Assembly: GCF_041080795.1 (NCBI RefSeq)
Contig: NZ_CP129674.1
Span: 1,240,001-1,304,000 of the forward strand
Length of the DNA stretch: 64,000 bases
Reading direction: 5' to 3'
Source: Bifidobacterium sp. WK041_4_12
Lineage (GTDB): Bacteria; Actinomycetota; Actinomycetes; Actinomycetales; Bifidobacteriaceae
In this document: positions 6,631-15,342 of the stretch, piece by piece
Layout of the letters: each line of letters begins with the position of its first letter
Numbering within the stretch: the stretch's first letter is position 1
Translations under genes and position numbers: made by a program
The notes under the pieces: model-generated
Told to the model about the DNA's origin: nothing
What the model saw: only the letters and a program-made list of their open reading frames with translations
Databases searched by the model: none

Positions 6631-8556
6631 ATGACAGAGGGAACGAATGGTAGGCGACGCTTCTCCGATAAATGGGGGAAACATGAATTGGATGTGCTTG
6701 CCGTACTGTCCTCAGCCTTCCCGCAATGGCTGACATCCCGTCAAATCGCACAGCGCGTGAAGGCGTATGCCGATTCGTACGGCGAACTTGCTGACCAAGC
6801 GGCAAAGGCTGCATTTGCTAAACAATTTCAACGTGACCGCGCCAAACTCGCGGCAATGGGCATAGCAATAGAATCCCGACAACCTGAATACTCATCGAAG
6901 TCAGAGGGTCAGGATTTTGCGTCATATCGTCTTCAACTTGGTGACGAACCCAGAGTTCGGCTTCGCTTTGAACAGGATGATCTACCTGTTCTGGCAGCAG
7001 CCAACTACCTTGCTCGTTCGGTATCCATCTCTCAATCGGCAGAACATCAGGAGCATCACGCTTCGCGCACCAGCCCACGCGTGCCACAAATGCCGGTTCC
7101 GGGACTGGGCCTTGATTCCATAGCTCCCGGCTTAGGGACGCAGCCTATTCCCGATGCCTTGGTAAAGGTTATCGACTCTCGACGTTTCGCCGCGACCGTT
7201 GACGACAATGGTGAGCATATCAATGTGGCATACACGGATTCTGACGATCTGGCGATGTTTGTACTCGGCCATCCTGGCTCATCGATCATCAGCCCTCAGG
7301 AAGCGGCCGACGCATTCAGCAGAAGGCTGCATGCCGCAACCCGTCTTCAACCCATTGACGGCAATGGTGCTGAAGCTGCGCAAGCCATGACCGAGATTGA
7401 TACCGGCAAGGACCCCTGCGAGCTCCATCACAAGGAAAGCAGAAAGTCATCTGCCTCGTTTCAGACCGGTTCCGAGGTTGACCGTAGACTGCGCCTGATG
7501 CTGTTCCTATCAGCCCATCTGGGCGAGGAATTCTCCCTGAATGAGCTTGCAGAACGCTTTATCGGCCGCGTCCGGGACGATGACGATCTGAAACGCTTCG
7601 TCAATATTATTCACAAGGACATCAACACTCTGACAACCGTTTCTGACGACGGCGAGATGGCCGGCAGCCAGTTCTTTGACATTGATTGGAATTTGCTTGA
7701 GACCGAAGGTATCGTCTCGGCTACCAATTCGCTTGGTTTGGAACGTCTCGCTGGCGTTTCGCCCCAGTATCTCAGTCTTCTCACTGCTTCCGTCAGCTAT
7801 CTGGCGCATTCGCCACTCCTGCCTGACTCCTCGCGCCAGCATGCTCAATCGCTCTATATGCGACTGCGGCAGCATGTCGAGCCAGGTGTGACGCCATGGC
7901 TGAGTCTGACAGGGTATGAACTGGAACCCATGAGCTTTGCCATTGTGAAGCGGGCCATCGATACCCTGTCGATTCTTGACATGGAATACACCGATGGGGC
8001 AGGCAGAACACATCGCAAGATCGTCGCTCCGGCGAAGATCTTCGTTGATGAGGGCGTCTACTACGTCGCCGTATGGACTGATCTCTACCACGTCATCGAC
8101 ATGGATACGATGTCAGACGAATTCAGGGCGATCATTACCAAGCAATCCGAGCAGCTTACCCATATGAAAGGCGAGCATCGCCAGTGGCAGGTATTGCGGC
8201 TTGCACGCATCGAACATGCTCAGCTCGTCAAGACCGAGCGTGCCCCTGAAATTCCGGATGTCCCCATAGGTACGTTGCGTGAGTGGAGTTTTGACAACGG
8301 CACTGCAGCGGTCATCGTCACTGACAAGAAGAATCTTGCCTTTGTGAAGACGCTGCCGGGTGCAACGGTCGATGACAATGGCACGGGTGAGAAGGTACAC
8401 TTGACTGTCTCCTCTGATTCCTGGTTCGTGGCTTTTTGCATCTCGCATGCACGGCATATCACGGCTGTAGCACCTGAAACATTGCGCACGATGATTGTCG
8501 CTCGTGCAGAGCGCGAACTAAGCTTGGGAGAGAACAGCATAGCGAACGAAGAGTGA
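6631..8556 (+). CDS. pafBC: Fused PafB-PafC WYL-domain transcriptional regulator
   Basis: PafBC is the actinobacterial activator of the RecA-independent DNA damage response. Most actinobacteria carry separate pafB and pafC; here one 641-residue protein holds both. An N-terminal winged helix (about residues 12-100, DVLAVLSSAFPQWLTSRQIA) is followed by a weakly conserved WYL-like region. A second helix-turn-helix begins near residue 283 (RRLRLMLFLSAHLGEEFSLNE). Then come a WYL domain (about 440-530) and a WCX-type C-terminal domain (about 555-625). ATG 6631 follows GAGGA. The stop overlaps the region before the next gene, so the downstream membrane protein and helicase are probably co-transcribed, as in other actinobacteria. 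Confidence 0.85.
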   Translation: MTEGTNGRRRFSDKWGKHELDVLAVLSSAFPQWLTSRQIAQRVKAYADSYGELADQAAKAAFAKQFQRDRAKLAAMGIAIESRQPEYSSKSEGQDFASYRLQLGDEPRVRLRFEQDDLPVLAAANYLARSVSISQSAEHQEHHASRTSPRVPQMPVPGLGLDSIAPGLGTQPIPDALVKVIDSRRFAATVDDNGEHINVAYTDSDDLAMFVLGHPGSSIISPQEAADAFSRRLHAATRLQPIDGNGAEAAQAMTEIDTGKDPCELHHKESRKSSASFQTGSEVDRRLRLMLFLSAHLGEEFSLNELAERFIGRVRDDDDLKRFVNIIHKDINTLTTVSDDGEMAGSQFFDIDWNLLETEGIVSATNSLGLERLAGVSPQYLSLLTASVSYLAHSPLLPDSSRQHAQSLYMRLRQHVEPGVTPWLSLTGYELEPMSFAIVKRAIDTLSILDMEYTDGAGRTHRKIVAPAKIFVDEGVYYVAVWTDLYHVIDMDTMSDEFRAIITKQSEQLTHMKGEHRQWQVLRLARIEHAQLVKTERAPEIPDVPIGTLREWSFDNGTAAVIVTDKKNLAFVKTLPGATVDDNGTGEKVHLTVSSDSWFVAFCISHARHITAVAPETLRTMIVARAERELSLGENSIANEE

Positions 8557-8567
8557 GGGGAGTGGCA

Positions 8568-8882
8568 ATGCCAGGATGGATATGGCTGCTATTGGTCATC
8601 TTTATGATCGTTGTACTTATCGTTGGGGCTGCGTATGTCGTTTTCCGTGCCCTGGCTGCAATGCGCACCGTGACCGGACTCACGGGCGTCATCGGAGACA
8701 AGATCGCAGATGCACAGTCTTCCTCTTCCGAGAGGGAATCACATGATCCGTTGCTCACACAGCCATTGAGCGTCGCTAGTGAACGCTATTCACAGGCACA
8801 TGCTGAGGTTATTCGACGACATGATCGCATCCGTGAGCGGCATATGCGTACGTGGCAACAATGGAAGCATTTCAACGACTGA
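8568..8882 (+). CDS. Single-pass membrane protein (tatA position)
   Basis: The 104-residue product starts at ATG 8568, five bases after AGGGGAG; an upstream GTG at 8553 overlaps the pafBC stop but is less well placed. It has one N-terminal helix (WIWLLLVIFMIVVLIVGAAYVVF) and a hydrophilic, helical tail (HAEVIRRHDRIRERHMRTWQQW). In many actinobacteria tatA sits between pafBC and helY. This protein lacks the TatA pattern (a glycine-phenylalanine hinge followed by an amphipathic helix), so I do not call it TatA. Its function is unknown. Confidence 0.7.
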   Translation: MPGWIWLLLVIFMIVVLIVGAAYVVFRALAAMRTVTGLTGVIGDKIADAQSSSSERESHDPLLTQPLSVASERYSQAHAEVIRRHDRIRERHMRTWQQWKHFND

Positions 8883-8911
8883 TTGATATATAAGGATGTT
8901 TAGGGACCGTT

Positions 8912-11485
8912 ATGCCAGATAATCCGACTCGGCGTTACGCTGCGTTCAGGAAAAGACAGGCTCATACACACACTGCTGCCTTTCGTTTCGCCAGCACACT
9001 ACCATTTGAACTTGACCCCTTTCAGGAAGAGGCCATAGAAGCCCTGGAAGCTGATGACAACGTGCTCGTCGCAGCCCCAACGGGATCTGGCAAGACGGTC
9101 GTTGCAGATTTTGCTGTCTTTCTTGCGCAGGAGCATAATGTCAAGGCGTTCTACACGACCCCCATCAAGGCGTTGAGCAATCAGAAATATCATGATCTGG
9201 TTGAGGTATTTGGAGAGGATCATGTGGGTCTTCTGACCGGAGACACGTCAATCAACTCAGAGGCAGACATCGTCGTAATGACGACGGAAGTGCTGCGCAA
9301 CATGCTGTATGAGCACTCAACCACGCTTCAGGCTCTACGATATGTCATTCTTGACGAGGTTCATTATCTCAGCGACCGGTTCAGGGGACCGGTCTGGGAG
9401 GAAGTGATCATTCATCTTCCTGCATCCGTCCGCGTCATTGGACTGTCTGCAACCGTGTCAAACGTTGAGGATTTCTCCGACTGGCTGCAATCGGTTCGTG
9501 GCCACACCAAGCTCGTCATCACGGAAAACCGACCCGTGCCTTTGGAACAGCATGTGATCGTTCAATCGGACGACCATACCCCTCCCGAACTCATTGATCT
9601 GTATCGAAGGAATTCAAACGAGGGCAGTCATCAGCCCAAGCTCAACCCTCAATTGATCGAACGCCTCGATCAGCTGGATCGGCAAGCTGCACGCGCGCAC
9701 AACAACGTTCAGGAGCGTAAGCACGGTGCCAGACATGGGCGCAATGGCTTCCGGCACAACGGTCAATCCAATCACTTCGCCAATGCCCGTCATGTGCCTC
9801 GTCGCTGGGCTGTAGTCGATGAATTGGACTACCAGGACATGCTTCCTGGCATATATTTCATCTTCTCACGCAACGGGTGCGATCAGGCGGTCGAGCAGTG
9901 CATGAACGCAGGTCTTGAACTCACCACAGCCGACGAGGCGCAGCGCATTCGCAGCATCGTTGACGACATGGTCGATGGACAGCTCAGCAGGGATGATTTG
10001 AAGACCTTGCATTTCTCGTCGTTCAGGTTTGCACTCGAAGAAGGGTTTGCCGCGCATCATGCCGGTATGGTCTCACTGTTCAGACAGATTGTCGAACGGC
10101 TGTTCGAGGCAGGTCTGGTCAAGATGGTCTTTGCCACGGAAACACTGGCTTTGGGTATCAATATGCCGGCACGCTGCGTGGTGGTGGAGAAACTTGAAAA
10201 GTTCAACGGCACTGGCCATGTGACGTTGACTCCTGGCGAGTTCACGCAGCTCACCGGTCGCGCTGGTCGTCGTGGCATCGACAGCATTGGACATGCAGTC
10301 GTTGTCGATCATCGAGACTTTGTTCCGGCAACCGCTGCGGCACTGGCCAGCAAACGAGTATATCCGCTGCATTCAAGCTTCAGACCAACGTTCAACATGG
10401 CTGTGAATCTGTTGAATTCCAGTGATTATACGACGGCACGAATCACTCTCGACCACTCCTTTGCCCAGTGGGAAGCCAATGAATCGGCCTGGCAGCTAGA
10501 ATCACGCATGGATACGCTCACACAGGCACTGCATGGATATGAAGAGGCGTTTGCCTGTGACTACGGTGATTTTGCCGAGTTCATGGAGATTCGCAGGAGA
10601 CTCTCGGATGCTCAGAAGCATGACCGTCAGGAGCTCAAGCACACACGATTTAGATCTGAACAAGCACGAAGTCGGGCATTCAGAGAGCTCGATCAGCGCA
10701 TTGCAGCATTAAAGGATCAGGAACGGCATCATCCGTGCAGAGAATGCCCAGATGTGACCACTCATTTGAAATGGGGCCATCGTTGGCTGCGCGAGAAAAA
10801 GGAGCTCGAACGGGTTCGAGAACGGTATGAATCACGGACAGGTTCCGTAGCCCGTCAATTCGATCACATCTGCGAGATTCTCAACGCCTTGGGATTCATC
10901 ACTCCTGAGTATGACACTGTTGAGTCTTCGCTCGAACATGCGAAGGTAAACTACGCCTTGACTCCACGCGGTCAGATGCTCAGACGAATATATAGCGAAC
11001 AGGATCTGGTACTCGCTCAGATGATTGTCGATCGGGATCTGCAAGGTCTTTCAGCTCCAGAGCTCGCGGCTGTCGTGTCATCGCTGGTCTATGAAGCTCG
11101 ACGTGGCGAAGGCGGGGGAGACGGCAACTTCCCCGGCGGGCCTCAAGGCAACATGGCTATAGCCGTTCAGGCAACGCTGGGAAGCAGGGCTCACGTTTCC
11201 ATGCTCTGCGAAGACTATGGTCTTGAACCCGTCAAGGAACTCGATTTTGGCATGGCCCAGATTGTCTATGCATGGGCAAACGGCGAGTCTCTGTCGCGTG
11301 TGCTGCGCAATTCAGAACTCACAGGCGGCGACTTTGTACGAAACACCAAGCGACTCGCGGATTTGCTCACGCAGATAGCTCAGGTCGGCAACTTCTTCAA
11401 GGATGCCGCCTCGCTGTCAGAGACTGCTCAGCAGGCTGTGCACGCTGTGAACCGTGGAATAGTCGCATATTCAGGTGTTGACTGA
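8912..11485 (+). CDS. helY: DEAD/DEAH-box RNA helicase, Ski2/Mtr4-like (HelY)
   Basis: This is an 857-residue superfamily 2 helicase related to yeast Ski2/Mtr4 and to mycobacterial HelY, likely acting in RNA turnover or repair. Motifs in order are: Q-motif region FELDPFQEEA near residue 32; Walker A APTGSGKT near 54; TTPIKALSNQ near 84; DEVH near 147; SATVSN near 176; GINMPAR near 413; and QLTGRAGRRG near 446. A long helical C-terminal half with RECPD (Cys-containing) near 610 and a DSHCT-type end follow. The AGGGA ribosome binding site precedes ATG 8912. It lies in the pafBC transcription unit. Confidence 0.9.
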   Translation: MPDNPTRRYAAFRKRQAHTHTAAFRFASTLPFELDPFQEEAIEALEADDNVLVAAPTGSGKTVVADFAVFLAQEHNVKAFYTTPIKALSNQKYHDLVEVFGEDHVGLLTGDTSINSEADIVVMTTEVLRNMLYEHSTTLQALRYVILDEVHYLSDRFRGPVWEEVIIHLPASVRVIGLSATVSNVEDFSDWLQSVRGHTKLVITENRPVPLEQHVIVQSDDHTPPELIDLYRRNSNEGSHQPKLNPQLIERLDQLDRQAARAHNNVQERKHGARHGRNGFRHNGQSNHFANARHVPRRWAVVDELDYQDMLPGIYFIFSRNGCDQAVEQCMNAGLELTTADEAQRIRSIVDDMVDGQLSRDDLKTLHFSSFRFALEEGFAAHHAGMVSLFRQIVERLFEAGLVKMVFATETLALGINMPARCVVVEKLEKFNGTGHVTLTPGEFTQLTGRAGRRGIDSIGHAVVVDHRDFVPATAAALASKRVYPLHSSFRPTFNMAVNLLNSSDYTTARITLDHSFAQWEANESAWQLESRMDTLTQALHGYEEAFACDYGDFAEFMEIRRRLSDAQKHDRQELKHTRFRSEQARSRAFRELDQRIAALKDQERHHPCRECPDVTTHLKWGHRWLREKKELERVRERYESRTGSVARQFDHICEILNALGFITPEYDTVESSLEHAKVNYALTPRGQMLRRIYSEQDLVLAQMIVDRDLQGLSAPELAAVVSSLVYEARRGEGGGDGNFPGGPQGNMAIAVQATLGSRAHVSMLCEDYGLEPVKELDFGMAQIVYAWANGESLSRVLRNSELTGGDFVRNTKRLADLLTQIAQVGNFFKDAASLSETAQQAVHAVNRGIVAYSGVD

Positions 11486-11567
11486 TTACGCGATTGCAGA
11501 AATGTCGGAATAAGCATCAAGTCTTAGCTGTTTTGTAGCTTGGACAGTACACATACGAGGAGGAATT

Positions 11568-11915
11568 ATGGCAGAGCGCAGTTTGCGAGGCATGAGTATC
11601 GGGGCAAAGTCTCTGGAATCAGACGATAATGTGGACTTTGCTGCACGTACGGATGTGGCATACATCTGTCCAAAGGGTCATCGAACCATTCTTCCCTTTG
11701 CTGAAGGTGCCGAAATCCCAGATCAGTGGGAGTGCCGCTGTGGTGAGGTTGCTCATCGCGAGGGGGAGCAGGATCAGGAAGCGGATGAAATTACCAAGCC
11801 AACGCGTACGCATTGGGATATGCTGCTCGAACGCCGTTCGACAGATGAATTGAAGACCTTGCTCGACAAGCGTCTTGAGATGCATCATGACGGCTGGATT
11901 CCCGATTACGAATAA
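11568..11915 (+). CDS. rbpA: RNA polymerase-binding protein RbpA
   Basis: RbpA is an actinobacterial general transcription factor that binds the housekeeping sigma factor and stabilises the open complex. The 115-residue protein has the expected N-terminal tail (RGMSIGAKSLE), a zinc-binding core (YICPKGH ... WECRCG, residues about 31-60), a basic linker (KPTRTHWDMLLERR) and the sigma-interaction domain (DELKTLLDKRLEMHH). ATG 11568 follows a very strong site (GAGGAGGAATT), consistent with high expression. It is a separate gene after helY with an 82-base gap. Confidence 0.95.
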   Translation: MAERSLRGMSIGAKSLESDDNVDFAARTDVAYICPKGHRTILPFAEGAEIPDQWECRCGEVAHREGEQDQEADEITKPTRTHWDMLLERRSTDELKTLLDKRLEMHHDGWIPDYE

Positions 11916-12004
11916 AATTGATAAACGAGCAGTAGCGGAATACGAGCAACAGCTGAGTACGAGCAATAGCCGAGTAAGTGACGCTTCAAAGGAGCACACA
12001 CATT

Positions 12005-12766
12005 ATGACTCAACATCCACGCAAGGTCGTGTTACTGGATTTGGATGGCACCTTGACGGAATCTGCCCCTGGAATTCTTGCAAGCGTCAAGAAGACCTTC
12101 CAGGCGATCGACATGCCGGTTCCCGATGATCATGAGCTCCAGCAATTCATCGGGCCTGCGATCATCGAATCCTTGCAGCGCAACCATGTTCCCGAAGATA
12201 AGCTCCAGCTTGCGGTAGACACCTACCGTAGCTATTACAGCGACGTCGATGCATTCGACGATCCGCAAGAACCGGGGGCCAAAGTTCCTGGCAAATTCGT
12301 CAACGTCATCTATCCCGGAATCATCGATCAGCTCAGGCAGCTCAGAGCAGCTGGCTATTATCTGGCGATTGCCACATGCAAGCCTGAATATCAGGCAGCA
12401 CCGATATGTGATCATTTCCATCTCAACGAAGAAGTCGACGGACTCTACGGCGCAAGCCGCGACATGACGAGGCTGAATAAGGATCAGGTCATACGCTACG
12501 CCTTTGATGCCATCGGATTTGACGAGTCTCAGGGCGATATCGCGATCATGGTTGGTGATCGTTGGACGGATGTCGATGGTGCCAAGGCAGTTGGCATCGC
12601 CTCGATTGGCTGCAACTGGGGCTACGCCAATCCAGGTGAACTTAAGGAACATGGCGTGACGACCACCATCGATGCAGTCCGTGATCTGACTGATGCGGTC
12701 AATGACCTGTTTGCACAGCTTGAATCCGACAAGCCTGCGGTACAAAGCCAGCAGACGGTTAAATAG
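12005..12766 (+). CDS. HAD-superfamily hydrolase (phosphoglycolate phosphatase-like)
   Basis: The 253-residue protein carries the haloacid dehalogenase motifs: motif I DLDGTLTE (residues 12-19), motif II region AIATCKPEYQ, Lys in NKDQVI, and motif IV VGDRWTDVDGAK near 182. A helical cap domain lies at about 20-95. This is the Gph/PGP-like subgroup, often acting on phosphoglycolate, sugar phosphates or nucleotides, so the exact substrate is uncertain. I use ATG 12005, ten bases after AAAGGAG. It faces the MerR gene convergently; the 149-base gap between them shows only a weak GCCTG/CAGGC hairpin. Confidence 0.8.
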   Translation: MTQHPRKVVLLDLDGTLTESAPGILASVKKTFQAIDMPVPDDHELQQFIGPAIIESLQRNHVPEDKLQLAVDTYRSYYSDVDAFDDPQEPGAKVPGKFVNVIYPGIIDQLRQLRAAGYYLAIATCKPEYQAAPICDHFHLNEEVDGLYGASRDMTRLNKDQVIRYAFDAIGFDESQGDIAIMVGDRWTDVDGAKAVGIASIGCNWGYANPGELKEHGVTTTIDAVRDLTDAVNDLFAQLESDKPAVQSQQTVK

Positions 12767-12915
12767 ACGGTATTGATACAAAAGGCGCACGTAACAGCAT
12801 AGTGTGCTGCATGTATATTAAGCCGATAATGTACGTTATGTCAGAATAGTACGGTTAGATTCACACTAGCGTTAGATCTTAGTCATATACCTGCCCCGAT
12901 CCGAGGCCTGCCCTT

Positions 12916-13584
12916 TCAGGCTGCTACAGCTCTCTCCTGACGATGGCGCTCGAGTTGACGGCGAACTCTCATGGTTGTGAGTTCGTCAATGGGACGTCCT
13001 TGCGTGCGCGTCTGACGCGTGTGCGTCAGATCAACATAGTCTTCGTTGTCAAGGGCATCATGAATCTGATGCCACACCTTGTCAACGGACAGTCCGAATA
13101 CTGCACTGCCGCTTGACATGAATGCGGACATCGATTCAGCGCTGTCACACTCGTGGACGGACTCGCCATCGCACATGATGGTCAGTGTTTCGAGGCGTGA
13201 CGCTGAATGCTGAATCAGGAATTCAATGGCTCGTGTGACATTTTGAAGATTGACGCCAGCGTCGAGCAGCTTCTTCGATATGGCAAGTATGACCACGTCC
13301 TTGAATGAATACAGGCGTCGAGATCCTGAGCCGTGTGATGGCTTGATCGATGGTTCTACGATTTGCTTCCGAGCCCAGTAGTCAAGCTGACGGTAGGTTA
13401 TTCCAGCAACCTTCGAGGCCACTGTCCCCCGGTAGCCTCGTGTCTGTTCCTCGTCATTGCTTGCTGAAAACAGTTCGCCTTGGATTGCATCTTCTGCATT
13501 CAGCGAATCTCGACGTTCAAGCGGAACATGAAGATGGAGTTCTGGCTGTCCCTTACGTGATGCTGCATCGGTCATCTCTGCCAT
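12916..13584 (-). CDS. MerR-family transcriptional regulator (Rv1828-like)
   Basis: The 222-residue protein has a MerR-type winged helix near residues 55-125 (ASKVAGITYRQLDYWARK, SRRLYSFKDVVILAISKKLL). The C-terminal part is helical and lacks metal-binding cysteines of the classic type. Position and sequence fit the actinobacterial family typified by M. tuberculosis Rv1828, which lies next to the FHA gene garA as here. Its targets are unknown in this organism. It is 118 bases downstream of garA on the same strand and may be the last gene of that unit. Confidence 0.8.
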   Translation of the reverse strand: MAEMTDAASRKGQPELHLHVPLERRDSLNAEDAIQGELFSASNDEEQTRGYRGTVASKVAGITYRQLDYWARKQIVEPSIKPSHGSGSRRLYSFKDVVILAISKKLLDAGVNLQNVTRAIEFLIQHSASRLETLTIMCDGESVHECDSAESMSAFMSSGSAVFGLSVDKVWHQIHDALDNEDYVDLTHTRQTRTQGRPIDELTTMRVRRQLERHRQERAVAA

Positions 13585-13702
13585 CTTCTATCCCCTCGAC
13601 TTGGCTATTTTGCCTGTATGCCATAGCGTGATACGGTGCACTCATAGCGGCACTCGTAATCTGCGCTATCTGTGTTCGAGTGTAATCACTGCGTATGAAC
13701 AG

Positions 13703-14143
13703 CTAGTCCTTAACAACCGCAGATTTTGTGAAGAAAACCAAGCGGAACTTGCCGATTTGGATTTCGTCACCTGCATGCAGCTCCATGTCATCGACACGCT
13801 TACGATTCACATACGTGCCGTTGAGACTGCCTGCGTCGAGGACATGATAGACATTCCCGATCTTTCTGAAGATGGCATGCGCACGAGACACGGTTGAATC
13901 GTCAAGCAGGATATCGGCATTCTGATCACGGCCTACGCTGACCTCATCTTCATCGAGGAGATATCGTGAACCTGACACCGCTCCCCTCGTTGAGATGAGT
14001 AAAGCGGTCCCCTCTGAAAGCTTTGCTATTGTCTCCAGGTCTTCCTTGGTCAAAGGACGATCCGCTGTGGTTACTACTGGCATATTGAGAGCCGGCAGAC
14101 CAATGATTGTGGTCTCGCCTGCTGTTGGAATTGGATCAGTCAT
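13703..14143 (-). CDS. garA: FHA-domain protein GarA/OdhI-like
   Basis: The 146-residue protein ends in a forkhead-associated domain (residues about 62-140) with the phosphothreonine-binding pattern GRD...SRAHA and LNGTYVN. The N-terminus holds a Thr-Thr site (GETTIIG) like the phosphorylated ETT motif of GarA/OdhI. In relatives it is phosphorylated by Ser/Thr kinases such as PknB/PknG and then controls 2-oxoglutarate metabolism. Bifidobacteria lack a full TCA cycle, so its targets here may differ. It follows the DUF881 gene by five bases and precedes the MerR gene. Confidence 0.85.
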   Translation of the reverse strand: MTDPIPTAGETTIIGLPALNMPVVTTADRPLTKEDLETIAKLSEGTALLISTRGAVSGSRYLLDEDEVSVGRDQNADILLDDSTVSRAHAIFRKIGNVYHVLDAGSLNGTYVNRKRVDDMELHAGDEIQIGKFRLVFFTKSAVVKD

Positions 14144-14148
14144 AGCTG

Positions 14149-15006
14149 TTATTCTACCGTCTTTGCATACTTATACGTCGGGGAGCGTCGAACCTCGTCG
14201 ATTTTAACACTTTCCTGCTGTTTCAACACTACTTTTGCGTTGTACTGCACCTTGAGTCTAGATCCCACTCCCCCTGCAATCTGAATCGCGTTCTGCAAGT
14301 CATCCGGGTTGCCGATGGCCTTAATCGTATAGGGTGTGGCTAGGCTGTGTCCATCTACGATAAGTCCCGATTTCGTATCCTTGATGTACGACGAGGTGAC
14401 GATTCGCACGGAATTGAAGGAAATCACCTCGGCACCCGCATTTCTCAACTCTTCAATCAGCGTAAACATCGTGGAAGCATCCACGTGCGTGCTGCCTTCG
14501 GCCACGACAATCGTGATGCCTTTGCCTTCTGCTGGCAGTCTGCCAGAGAGTATTCCGTTGGTCGTCTCGTTCTGAGAAGCGATTCTGGCCGCTTCCTCCT
14601 GCTTATCAGCTGCCGATTGGATGGATTCCAGCTGCGCGTTCAGCTCACTTCTACGCTGTTCGAGTTTGTCGACCTGCGTGCTCGTCTCGTCGAGCACGCG
14701 CACCAGCTCGTCTTCACTCAAGGATTCGTATGAGGACTCGGTGTTGCGCACCTGGGCAACGTATCCAAACCCCAGCAGGGCACAGAGCAGGGCAACCAAC
14801 ACACTGCTGACGAACCTCGCTCTTTTGGCATCGTTCCGTTGGCGGTGAGGTGGCTTTCTCCGCACAATCGGGAACGACCCGGTGTCGGTGGTGTCATTGA
14901 CCTCATCATTGCTGTTCCTGCGGCGAGAGCCAGGCATCGCAGCATGAAGCTCTCGACGGCCATGCTGTACGTAATGTTCGTAATGTTCGTGATGTGTTTG
15001 TGCCAT
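14149..15006 (-). CDS. DUF881 membrane-anchored protein
   Basis: The 285-residue protein has a long basic cytoplasmic N-terminus (about 65 residues, His- and Arg-rich), one transmembrane helix (FVSSVLVALLCALLGFGYVA), and a coiled coil (about 95-140, DKLEQRRSELNAQLESI). A DUF881 domain facing the outside follows, including GITIVV, NAGAEVISFNSVR and PYTIKAIGNP. It is one of two DUF881 genes flanking the small basic protein, the same order as Rv1823-Rv1825. In firmicutes DUF881 (YlxW/YlxX) genes lie in cell-division clusters. A role at the envelope or division site is inferred. Confidence 0.8.
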   Translation of the reverse strand: MAQTHHEHYEHYVQHGRRELHAAMPGSRRRNSNDEVNDTTDTGSFPIVRRKPPHRQRNDAKRARFVSSVLVALLCALLGFGYVAQVRNTESSYESLSEDELVRVLDETSTQVDKLEQRRSELNAQLESIQSAADKQEEAARIASQNETTNGILSGRLPAEGKGITIVVAEGSTHVDASTMFTLIEELRNAGAEVISFNSVRIVTSSYIKDTKSGLIVDGHSLATPYTIKAIGNPDDLQNAIQIAGGVGSRLKVQYNAKVVLKQQESVKIDEVRRSPTYKYAKTVE

Positions 15007-15008
15007 GG

Positions 15009-15341
15009 TCAGCCCTTAAAGATGAATCGACGTATGGCAGAAACATTGGAAAAGATACGAATGCCGAGCACTACGATGACCGCTGTGGAAAGCTGCGATC
15101 CGACACCAAGCTGATTGCCGAGCAACACCAGCAGGGTTGCCGTGATGACGTTCGAAAGGAAGGAAATGACGAACACCTTGTCAGAAAAGCTTCGTTCGAA
15201 GAATGAGCGTGCCGCACCCAGCAGCGCATCGAGGGCAGCAACGACCATGATCGGCAGATATGGCTGCAGGACGATGGGTATGTCGGGTTGCAAGAAGATT
15301 CCAAAAACCACGCCTGCGATTAAACCTATGACTGCGGCCAT
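15009..15341 (-). CDS. sbp: Small basic protein Sbp (DUF1290)
   Basis: The 110-residue membrane protein starts at ATG 15341, eight bases after AAGGAG; a longer form from 15362 would overlap the upstream stop. It has three hydrophobic helices (AAVIGLIAGVVFGIFL, LPIMVVAALDALLGAA, STAVIVVLGIRIF) and the family hallmark DALLGAARS. It lies between two DUF881 genes in the conserved cell-envelope block. The family is widespread in Gram-positive division and wall gene clusters, but its biochemical role is not established. Confidence 0.85.
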   Translation of the reverse strand: MAAVIGLIAGVVFGIFLQPDIPIVLQPYLPIMVVAALDALLGAARSFFERSFSDKVFVISFLSNVITATLLVLLGNQLGVGSQLSTAVIVVLGIRIFSNVSAIRRFIFKG

Positions 15342-15342
15342 G

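Noticed and set aside
7510..8091. Minus-strand open frame inside pafBC
   Set aside because: Antisense shadow; no ribosome site and no protein-like motif.
8568..8882. Calling the small membrane protein tatA from gene order
   Set aside because: The TatA hinge and amphipathic helix are not present.
12032..12790. Long minus-strand open frame opposite the HAD gene
   Set aside because: It mirrors codon structure of a clear HAD phosphatase on the plus strand, with no start signal of its own.
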